12,460 bases of DNA from JAWXCM01 sp034408745 (GTDB lineage Bacteria; Acidobacteriota; Terriglobia; Bryobacterales; Bryobacteraceae), in the NCBI GenBank assembly GCA_034408745.1, contig JAWXCM010000237.1, positions 1-12,460 on the forward strand. The letters are read 5' to 3'. Positions 7,551-12,460 of the stretch are shown here, one piece after another. Under the pieces are notes generated by a model. The model had not been told where the DNA came from. It searched no databases and worked only from the letters and a program-made list of their open reading frames with translations. The first letter of the stretch is position 1, and the number at the start of each line of letters is the position of its first letter. The translations under genes were made by a program, and so were the position numbers.

Positions 7551-8029
7551 AAGTCGAGCTCGAAGATAAGCAGCTTGCGGAGGCCGCCCCGTTTCGGCAA
7601 GTCGTGCTCTTCTTCGCCGGTGAGGCGGAAGCCGTGTTTCTCGAGAATCCGGACGGAGGCGTCGTTGCCGGGGAAGACGGTGGCGCGGGCGTGGCGGTGA
7701 TCCGCGGCGTGGATTCGCTGGAGGAGTTGGGACAGAGCTCGGCTGGCAACGCCGCGGCCCCGGAAGGGGAGGCCGACCCAGTAGCCGACCTCGCCACGGT
7801 CAAAGCCGGCGCATCCGGCGAACTGGCCGTCGACCTCAATGGCGAAGGCGTTTCCCGCGGGCAGGACGAGGTCGAGCCAGACGTTGGCGTCGGCGAGGGT
7901 GAACGGCCAGGGGATGCGACCGGTCCAGGAGATGCCCTCGGCGTCGTTCTCAAGGAGGGCTGTGATGGACGGCGCGTCCTCGCGGTGTAATGGACGGATG
8001 CGCACCACAGGTTCGGGAGAATGAGCCAT
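7547..8029 (-). CDS. GNAT-family N-acetyltransferase (RimJ/RimL-like)
   Basis: 160 aa, complete single GNAT domain. Motif A, which binds the acetyl-CoA pyrophosphate, is clear: VGYWVGLPFRGRGVASRAL (81-99) with the R-G-R-G-V-A signature at 90-95. Motif B follows as N122-DASVRILEKHGF, typical of RimJ/RimL and ribosomal or small-molecule acetyltransferases. The substrate is unknown. First gene of a two-gene minus-strand unit: its TGA (7547-7549) overlaps the GTG of the Cas6-like gene. It diverges from the broken TPR gene with only 39 bases between starts, so their promoters must be compact or shared. Confidence 0.92.
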   Translation of the reverse strand: MAHSPEPVVRIRPLHREDAPSITALLENDAEGISWTGRIPWPFTLADANVWLDLVLPAGNAFAIEVDGQFAGCAGFDRGEVGYWVGLPFRGRGVASRALSQLLQRIHAADHRHARATVFPGNDASVRILEKHGFRLTGEEEHDLPKRGGLRKLLIFELDL

Positions 8030-8068
8030 CTGCCCTTCCAGCTTACGCGTAGTTTCTATGAGTCGCTT

Positions 8069-8238
8069 ATGAAGTACAGTCTGCTTGTTTTTCTCACCAC
8101 TGGTTTATTCGCGCAGCATCACCACGAGCCTCCCACCGCGGCGGCGAAGGCGGCACTGCTGCAGGGCACAGGACAGCATCGTCATCCGGTTTCGACGAAG
8201 AATGCGGAGGCGCAGAAATTCTTCGATCAGGGCCTGAC
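8069..8238 (+). pseudogene. N-terminal fragment of a secreted TPR-type protein, disrupted by insertion
   Basis: From ATG 8069 the frame gives a signal peptide (MKYSLLVFLTTGLFA, then QHHHEPP) and the start of a mature domain ending AEAQKFFDQGLT. It then loses all family resemblance: a further 14 or so unrelated residues run to a stop at 8282-8284. The lost continuation (MVYGFNHGEAIRSFRRAAEL) is found in frame at 10133, about 1.9 kb downstream, so these are two ends of one gene split by inserted DNA. Intact relatives I know of in this group are several hundred residues long with TPR repeats. The product, if made, would be about 70 aa and non-functional. An in-frame ATG at 8021 is too early for the signal peptide. 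Confidence 0.85.
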
Positions 8239-8246
8239 TAACAGAA

Positions 8247-8441
8247 TCAAAAAGCCCTTGCATTACTCAAGGACACTCCGCTAAGCGGATGCCTTGCGGT
8301 TTTCGCACGGAGACGTCGCCCGAATTCGAAGCTGAAATTCTGCTTAACGCGAGAGCCGCCAGGTGAGTGTTCCCCCAAGGCTCCTCGTCTTGTTGCGGGC
8401 TATTCAGATCGGTCACAGTTTTCACCTCGTCGTCTGGGTAG
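8247..8441. other. Non-coding or relic leader of the inserted segment
   Basis: About 200 bases between the left junction and the phosphoribosyltransferase. It holds a small hairpin (TCCGC-TAA-GCGGA, 8277-8289, extendable through AAGG/CCTT with bulges) and GAATT/AATTC inverted arms near 8321-8341. The minus strand has a protein-like frame reading RVKQNFSFEFGRRLRAKTAR then HPLSGVSLSNARAF, with TGA at 8247-8249 and no good start. It could be a relic gene end or a repeated element; no function is assigned. Confidence 0.35.
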
Positions 8442-8474
8442 GCCCTGGACGTCCACACCGAGAGCAGTGTCTTC

Positions 8475-8990
8475 GTGGGCCATAATTCGTTCGGGCACCC
8501 GGAGTACGACACCACGCGGTCTGCAATCGGCGAGTTACTACACCGGCTGAAGTATCGGGGCGACGCAACGGCCATCGGGCCGCTCGCCGAGGCAGCGGCG
8601 ACCTTTCTTTTGCCGAGGCGGGATAAGGTTGACGGACTTGTCCCTGTCCCACCGTCGGATCCGGCGCGAAGGCCCCAGCCAGTCATGGAGATTGCGGCTG
8701 AGATTTGCCGGAGGACGGGCATAACGCTCTGCACCGGGTGCATTTCGAAGGTGAAAGCGACTCCCCAGCTTAAGGACGTCTCTGATCCCGCTCAGCGCGC
8801 TCAGATTCTTGCAGATGCTTTTGTCGTGGACCGCAGCCAGACCGAGGGCAAGGCTCTTCTTGTGTTCGACGATCTTTACCGCTCAGGAGTGACCGCCGGG
8901 GCGATCACCCGTCTGCTGCAGGACGAAGACAAGGGGGCGGCATCCCGAGTGTATTTGCTAACCTTGACCCAGACGCGGAGGAATGCATGA
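8475..8990 (+). CDS. ComF-like phosphoribosyltransferase (PRTase)
   Basis: 171 aa from GTG 8475. Type I PRTase signatures: ELLHRLKYRGD (ComF-like, about 20-30), GLVPVPPSD (54-62), ATPQLKDVSDPAQRAQILAD (95-114) and a PRPP-binding loop LLVFDDLYRSGVTAGAI (128-144) with the double Asp. Such enzymes transfer or cleave phosphoribosyl groups; the base or partner is unknown. The frame reads on upstream as ALDVHTESSVF back to a TAG at 8439-8441, and this stretch looks like family N-terminal sequence, so either translation starts at GTG 8475 (weak GAGAG site), at a rare upstream codon such as CTG 8445, or the gene is damaged by a nonsense change. Its stop overlaps the next ATG (ATGA), coupling it to the SLOG gene; together they form the insert's cargo. 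Confidence 0.8.
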   Translation: MGHNSFGHPEYDTTRSAIGELLHRLKYRGDATAIGPLAEAAATFLLPRRDKVDGLVPVPPSDPARRPQPVMEIAAEICRRTGITLCTGCISKVKATPQLKDVSDPAQRAQILADAFVVDRSQTEGKALLVFDDLYRSGVTAGAITRLLQDEDKGAASRVYLLTLTQTRRNA

Positions 8991-9535
8991 CGAGCGTGTT
9001 CATTGGCGGATCGCGGGCGGTTTCGAGGCTGAATGATGACGTGTGCGCCAGGCTCGACGATTTTGTCGCCCGGGGCTGCACGATCTTCATTGGCGATGCC
9101 AACGGTGCCGACAAAGCGGTTCAGCAGCATCTGGCTGCCCGGAGCTACATGAATGTGGTCGTCTATTGCATGGACCGCTGCCGGAACAACGTGAGTGGAT
9201 GGCCGACCCGGAGCATCGCGCGGTCTGGCGGAGGTCCCCGCGACTTTGCCTACTATGCGGCCAAAGATCGGGCAATGGCTGAGGACGCCAAATGCGGCAT
9301 GATGCTGTGGGATGGCGAGAGCAAGGGCACGCTCAACAATATTCAGAATTTGATTGGGGCGGGGAAGAAAACCTTGGTCTATTTTTCCCCGGAACGGGCA
9401 TTCTATAAGCTGACATCGGTGGAGGATCTGGAGTTGCTGCTCGCGCGTTGCAGCCCGGAATTGATGGTGTCGGCGCGGCGGCGGATCGCTCAGGCAAAAG
9501 CCGCCTCGGCGGATCAGCTTCTATTGCCGGCTTGA
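8987..9535 (+). CDS. SLOG-superfamily (DprA/LOG-like) nucleotide-binding protein
   Basis: 182 aa, Rossmann-like SLOG fold: first strand and loop VFIGGSRAVSRL (4-15), Gly-rich nucleotide-binding FIGDANGADKAV (34-45), a central KDRAMAEDAKCGMMLWDGES segment (93-112) then KGTLNNI, and a strand KKTLVYF near 127-133. SLOG proteins bind or process nucleotides or NAD-like ligands and recur in signalling and conflict (defence) systems; relatives include LOG phosphoribohydrolases and DprA. The exact ligand is not determinable. Its ATG overlaps the PRTase stop (ATGA). A PRTase with a SLOG partner suggests one pathway handling a phosphoribosyl-nucleotide. Its TGA is followed by only a short G+C hairpin (CGGCC/GGCCG near 9547-9563) without a T-tract. 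Confidence 0.82.
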   Translation: MTSVFIGGSRAVSRLNDDVCARLDDFVARGCTIFIGDANGADKAVQQHLAARSYMNVVVYCMDRCRNNVSGWPTRSIARSGGGPRDFAYYAAKDRAMAEDAKCGMMLWDGESKGTLNNIQNLIGAGKKTLVYFSPERAFYKLTSVEDLELLLARCSPELMVSARRRIAQAKAASADQLLLPA

Positions 9536-9553
9536 GGGTCGGCAGGACGGCCT

Positions 9554-9730
9554 TCAGGCGGCCGAGCAGAGCGACATCACGATACGCCGTCCGAAGCCTC
9601 AAGGGCCGCCTTGAGCCTCTCCTTGACGGGTGTCGTGATCGGGATCCAGCATGCGGCGCACCACGGTTTCGCGCACGCCGAGGCGACGGGCCAGTTCCGA
9701 ATTGGAGATGCCCATATCGCGTCACCTGTC
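9554..9730 (-). pseudogene. HicB-type antitoxin remnant (HTH C-terminal part, frameshifted)
   Basis: On the minus strand from about 9715 the frame reads MGISNSELARRLGVRETVVR then RMLDPDHDTR, the helix-turn-helix C-terminus typical of HicB antitoxins of HicAB toxin-antitoxin pairs. It then shifts: one frame continues KERLKAALEA, another FGRRIVMSLCSAA to a stop at 9554-9556, together restoring the usual HicB ending. A further shift just upstream (ALRQV before RDMGIS, broken by TGA at 9722-9724) removes the link to the N-terminal domain. With at least two frame breaks and no HicA toxin gene nearby, this is debris. It lies convergent to the SLOG gene, inside the inserted segment. Confidence 0.65.
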
Positions 9731-10130
9731 GGAGAGCAATCCCATTCCGATTTCCTTCTTCAGATCCTTCAGTGTGGTCGCTCGCCCGCAGCCTTCCGTG
9801 ATTCCCCTTGCCATGTGCCGGAAGAAACCGACAAGCGAGGCCGCGCCTTTTTTGCGAGAGTCTGCACCGTACGGAGAAACTCGCTCCCCTTCATCACCTG
9901 CTAGTTTCGAACAAATCTGTGCGAGACCGCGATGCACTGAGAGTAGCCACTTTCAGCCTTTACCCAGATGAAGTTCGATTTCCAGGGCCAGCAGTAGCGA
10001 GTAGGCGGATTCACCTGCCATCGGAACTTGTGCAGCGCCTTATCATTCTCGGGACGTAGATTTGGACGGCTCGACTGATTACGGTATTGGCCTTGATTTT
10101 CCCGCGTTAAGTGAAGAGTATTCGGGCTAA
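9731..10130. other. Gene-free stretch at the right end of the insert
   Basis: About 400 bases with no credible gene on either strand. A minus frame ending LKDLKKEIGMGLLSDR (stop 9722-9724) is antitoxin-like only by vague resemblance, and other frames are broken or of random composition. The far right shows CGTTA/TAACG arms near 10107-10132. No promoter, terminator or RNA gene is recognised; it is likely decayed toxin-antitoxin or element sequence. Confidence 0.4.
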
Positions 10131-10132
10131 CG

Positions 10133-10465
10133 ATGGTTTACGGGTTTAATCACGGCGAAGCGATTCGGTCCTTCCGGCGCGCGGCGGAACTGGATATGGA
10201 TCTGGCGATGGCGCAGTGGGGAATCGCACTGGCGCCTGGGCCGAATGTCAATGCCCCGATGGACCCGGATGCGCACGCACAGGCATGGGCGGCGGTGTAG
10301 TCGGCGCAGCGGCTGATGGGAAATGCCAGTCCGAGGGAGCAGGATTATATTCGGGCGGTTGTGGTGCGGTATTCGGCGGACGCGAAGGCGGAGCTGATGG
10401 AGCCTCAGCTCCGTGCGGCGTGGAGTCGGGCGGACCGGCCCCTCGCGCTGGCCGATCTGTTTTAG
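10133..10465 (+). pseudogene. Middle and C-terminal fragments of the split TPR gene
   Basis: This is the in-frame continuation of the fragment at 8069-8238. It starts MVYGFNHGEAIRSFRRAAEL (TPR-like helix pair) and continues through AMAQWGIALAPGPNVNAPMD and AHAQAWAAV to an internal TAG at 10298-10300. It resumes in the same frame as SAQRLMGNASPREQDYIRAV, then RYSADAKAEL, and ends LRAAWSRADRPLALADLF with TAG at 10463-10465. The last piece looks like a family C-terminus, yet only about 110 codons are present where several hundred are expected, so a large internal deletion near 10390-10410 is inferred. Together with the insertion and nonsense codon, the gene is clearly dead. It ends six bases before the convergent fabI stop. 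Confidence 0.8.
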
Positions 10466-10471
10466 GCTCCC

Positions 10472-11272
10472 CTACGGTTGCGGCGGGCCGGAGGCGAGGG
10501 AGACGCCCATGATGTGGAAGCCGGCATCGACGTAGATTACGTTTCCGGTTACGCCTCGGCCGAGGTCGCTGGCGAGGAAGACGGCGGTGTCGGCGACTTC
10601 GGCCGGATCGGTGTTGCGGCGGAGGGGGGCGATGGCGGGCACTCCGTCGAGGATCTTGCTGAAGTCTCGGATTCCGCGGGCTGAGGTGGTCTTGATGGGA
10701 CCGGCGGAGATCGCGTTGACACGGATGTTGAAGGGCCCAAGGTCGCTGGCGAGGTATCGCACGCAGGCTTCGAGGGCGGCCTTGGCTACTCCCATGACGT
10801 TGTAGTTTTCGACGACGCGCATGGCTCCGAGGTAGCTGAGGGTGATCAGCGAGCCCCCTTCGGTCATCAGCGGGCGAGTGGCGCGGGCTACCGACACCAG
10901 GGAGTATGCGCTGACTTCCTGGGCCAGCAGGTAGCCGTCGCGCGAGGTTTCATAGAACGGGCGGGCGAGATCGTCGCGATTGGCGAAGGCGATGCTGTGG
11001 ACCACGGTGTCGAGACGGTCGTGCTTTTCCTTCAGCGTCGCCATGAGCCTATCGAGCTGATCCGGCTGCGTGACGTCGCAGGGGCAGACGGAGGTTTCGG
11101 GGGAGAGTTCGGCTCCCAGATCCTCGACGGTTCCCTTCTGGCGTTCGGACTGGTAGGTGAGGACGACCTGTGCGCCCTCTCTTACGCAGGCCTGCGCGAT
11201 GGCGTAGGCAATACTCCACTTGTTCGCGACGCCGAGGATCAGCGCCGTCTTACCGGTCATCAGGTCAGGCAT
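10472..11272 (-). CDS. fabI: Enoyl-[acyl-carrier-protein] reductase, FabI type
   Basis: 266 aa short-chain dehydrogenase of the FabI subclass, performing the last, NAD(P)H-dependent step of each fatty-acid elongation cycle in the cytoplasm (reduction of trans-2-enoyl-ACP). Diagnostic residues: nucleotide-binding GVANKWSIAYAIA (14-26), a FabI-type HSIAFANRDDL (92-102), and the catalytic Tyr157-x6-Lys164 (ENYNVMGVAKAALE) with Y147 upstream. It also has NAISAGPIKTTSARGI and the C-terminal GNVIYVDAGFHIMG. The length matches the family. ATG 11270-11272 is preceded by an AAGG ribosome site. Its start lies six bases downstream of the stop of a secreted-protein gene, so the two are probably cotranscribed. 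FabI is the target of triclosan and isoniazid-type inhibitors; no resistance change can be judged here. Confidence 0.96.
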   Translation of the reverse strand: MPDLMTGKTALILGVANKWSIAYAIAQACVREGAQVVLTYQSERQKGTVEDLGAELSPETSVCPCDVTQPDQLDRLMATLKEKHDRLDTVVHSIAFANRDDLARPFYETSRDGYLLAQEVSAYSLVSVARATRPLMTEGGSLITLSYLGAMRVVENYNVMGVAKAALEACVRYLASDLGPFNIRVNAISAGPIKTTSARGIRDFSKILDGVPAIAPLRRNTDPAEVADTAVFLASDLGRGVTGNVIYVDAGFHIMGVSLASGPPQP

Positions 11273-11278
11273 GAAGCC

Positions 11279-12007
11279 TTATTTTACCGTGGGCGCCGCA
11301 GCGGGTCTGGTGAACTTGAGCGGCATGCTGCCCCCACCCTGCTCCATGGCTCCCGCGATCGCCGTGTTGTCCGCACTTACCTTACCTGCGAACTTTGCAC
11401 CGACCATGCGGAGTTCCATGGCGAAGTCGGACCCTTTCTGGGTGATGCTGTTGACCGGGATCTTCGCGTTGTTCTGGTCGAGGCTGGTGAGCACGGCTGA
11501 GCCGGCGCCGCTGGCGTTGGTGACCTCCAGCTCCAGCCGGAGAGTCTGACCGTTCGGTGTTTCGACGCTGCCAGCCCACTTGCCTTCCAGTTCCTTTGCG
11601 ATTGCGGTGCTGGGCGGAGGCACGTCGAGTTTGGCTTCCCCACTGCGTTTGAGTTCCAGCGGGATGGACGCTCCGCGGGCTTCGAGTGTGCCCTTCAGGA
11701 CCTTTGTTTCCTTGTTCCAGGTCGCTTTATAGGAGGGCGCACCGGGAATTCCCATGGCCCAGCTCACATTTTCGCCATCGACGGTGAGCTTTTCCAGCAG
11801 GATGCCAGTGGGTCCGGGGCTGAGGGCCGACGAGCCAGCCCACTCTCCCTTTGCGTTCTTGTCGATATCGACGGTCATATGCATGTCACCGTTGGGGGTC
11901 GACAAGGTGCCTTCGTAATGACCGGCGGGCGAGGCGGACGGGGTCTGGGCGACGGCTGAGAGGAGGAGGGCTAGTCCGCACAGACTGGCCCGGGCGAGGG
12001 TGTGCAT
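11279..12007 (-). CDS. Secreted protein with two tandem repeats of one beta-rich domain
   Basis: 242 aa from ATG 12005-12007. An N-terminal signal peptide (LARASLCGLALLLSAVA, cleavage near AQ) is followed by two copies of the same roughly 93-residue domain. Copy 1 is about 28-121 (GHYEGTLSTPNGDMHMTVDI ... SIPLELKR) and copy 2 about 139-234 (ELEGKWAGSVETPNGQTLRL ... SMPLKFTR), sharing the pattern W/Y-x-G-S/T-x-x-TPNG-x-x-x-x-x-x-x-D/E and a closing PL-x-x-K/T-R. The linker and tail are Pro/Ala-rich. I do not recognise a named function; it would act in the periplasm or at the surface. AGAGGA lies directly before the ATG; the frame extends upstream to 12175 but would overlap the divergent + gene. 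It leads the fabI transcript. Confidence 0.82.
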   Translation of the reverse strand: MHTLARASLCGLALLLSAVAQTPSASPAGHYEGTLSTPNGDMHMTVDIDKNAKGEWAGSSALSPGPTGILLEKLTVDGENVSWAMGIPGAPSYKATWNKETKVLKGTLEARGASIPLELKRSGEAKLDVPPPSTAIAKELEGKWAGSVETPNGQTLRLELEVTNASGAGSAVLTSLDQNNAKIPVNSITQKGSDFAMELRMVGAKFAGKVSADNTAIAGAMEQGGGSMPLKFTRPAAAPTVK

Positions 12008-12058
12008 TCCTCTATGTTCGCACTGAGAGAATCTGGCTGCTGGACGCACTGTATTTTT

Positions 12059-12460
12059 GTGGGAACTCGCGTCCTGATCACGCTTGCATTGTGCCTGACC
12101 GCTTTCGGCGGGGAACGGGCTCCGGCGAATGGCTTCTTTGTGTCTGAGAAGGCGGATGGTGTGTGGCGCAGCCATGGGAGCGCCAGCGTGTCGGTGGACG
12201 TGCGTTCCGGATCGCTGGTGGTGAACAACCGGGCTCTGGAGGTCAGGGGCGGACGGTTGCTGGACGTGGTGGCGGAATTGGCGGGGCCATTGCGGAGTTA
12301 CTCGGGAACGGGAGTGCGGGAAGGCCTGGTCACGGGTTCGCTGCGAGTGCGGGGTGTGTGGCCGGGGATCGATGCGCGGCTGCAGTTTCGGGGCGGCAGG
12401 CTGAAGCTGGACTGGCTGGTGGCGGCGGGGGCGGACCCGGGCCGGATTCGGTTTCGCTAC
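12059..12460 (+). CDS. 5' part of a secreted DUF7948/SBBP-type protein (runs off window)
   Basis: An open frame with no stop continues to the window end (134 codons from GTG 12059). Residues 1-20 are signal-peptide-like (GTRVLITLALCLTAFGG). The rest matches by eye the N-terminal domain found before SBBP repeats in large secreted proteins: a short beta-rich start (FFVSEKADGVWRSHGSASV), then LRVRGVWPGIDARLQFRGG (95-113) and WLVAAGADPGRIRFRY (119-134), comparable with the usual 'VYPGIDLVF...FVVAPGADP..IR' pattern. An ATG at 12014 in the same frame is an alternative start but lies six bases from the divergent gene's ATG and leaves no room for signals; GTG 12059 gives a normal signal peptide. Function unknown; relatives are surface or adhesion-like repeat proteins. 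Confidence 0.75.
   Translation, partial: MGTRVLITLALCLTAFGGERAPANGFFVSEKADGVWRSHGSASVSVDVRSGSLVVNNRALEVRGGRLLDVVAELAGPLRSYSGTGVREGLVTGSLRVRGVWPGIDARLQFRGGRLKLDWLVAAGADPGRIRFRY

Larger units (their letters stand above)
8239..10130. other. Inserted DNA segment (~1.9 kb) splitting the TPR gene
   Basis: The boundaries are deduced from the interrupted coding frame: the left flank reads GGCCTGAC and the right flank ACGATGGTTTAC, and joining them restores G-L-T-M-V-Y-G-F-N-H. At most a 2-bp (AC) target duplication is possible; both edges also show CTAAC (8238-8242 left, about 10127-10131 right). I see no convincing terminal inverted repeats, transposase or integrase. Cargo: phosphoribosyltransferase, SLOG protein and a HicB remnant. 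It may be a non-autonomous element, a decayed island, or DNA captured during end joining; exact ends are uncertain by a few bases. Confidence 0.7.

Noticed and set aside
6789..7700. Long + strand open frame antisense to the Cas6-like and GNAT genes
   Set aside because: Its residue content is low-complexity and motif-free, and it spans two convincing minus-strand genes; it is a frame shadow.
6720..8029. CRISPR array near the Cas6-like gene
   Set aside because: No regularly spaced repeats of 24-40 bases were found in the window on reading both flanks of the gene.
9598..9615. CTCAAGG/CCTTGAG hairpin as a terminator for the SLOG gene
   Set aside because: No T-tract follows, and the sequence encodes part of the HicB relic on the other strand, so the palindrome is probably incidental.
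9808..10059. Small + strand open frame ending VQRLIILGT
   Set aside because: No family resemblance, no ribosome site and position inside decayed sequence; not enough support for a gene.
10105..10132. GTTAAGT and GGCTAAC near the right junction, resembling integron attC core sites
   Set aside because: The order is GTTRRRY before RYYYAAC, the reverse of attC. The second box has a mismatch, the spacing is too short, and no integrase or second site is present.

Overview
This 12.46 kb window is GC-rich, densely packed chromosomal DNA. It most resembles a soil Acidobacteriota of the Solibacter/Bryobacter type. That assignment is an inference from gene content: an Oar-like TonB-type receptor with an N-terminal carboxypeptidase-regulatory-like domain, a secreted Gfo/Idh/MocA protein, a TPR protein of a type I associate with this phylum, and the start of a DUF7948/SBBP-type surface protein. 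No rRNA, tRNA or transposase gene was found, so the taxonomy is tentative.

Layout. 1-70: last 23 codons of a + strand gene, closed by a strong hairpin terminator. 147-5608: three co-directional minus-strand genes, transcribed histidine kinase -> NarL-type response regulator (ATGA overlap) -> large outer-membrane receptor. This looks like a sensor pair beside the receptor it may control. 5687-6757: secreted Gfo/Idh/MocA-like protein on +. 6720-8029: a minus-strand pair in which a GNAT acetyltransferase is coupled by a GTGA overlap to an orphan Cas6-like RAMP endoribonuclease; no CRISPR array or other cas gene is visible. 8069-10465: one TPR-protein gene in pieces. Its N-terminus (8069-8238) and a decayed middle and C-terminus (10133-10465) are separated by about 1.9 kb of inserted DNA. 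The insert carries a ComF-like phosphoribosyltransferase and a SLOG-fold nucleotide-binding protein (ATGA overlap), then a frameshifted HicB antitoxin remnant on the opposite strand. 10472-12007: fabI (enoyl-ACP reductase) and, six bases upstream of it, a secreted protein made of two repeated domains. 12059-12460: N-terminus of a DUF7948-like secreted protein running off the window.

Most unusual points. (1) A Cas6-family pre-crRNA processing enzyme is translationally coupled to an acetyltransferase with no CRISPR locus in view. (2) A two-gene phosphoribosyltransferase-SLOG module, of a kind that suggests nucleotide or NAD/PRPP-linked signalling or defence, was delivered into a housekeeping-type gene next to toxin-antitoxin debris. 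Its first gene has an in-frame TAG just before what looks like conserved N-terminal sequence. All family assignments are by eye from residues and motifs; no database search was run.
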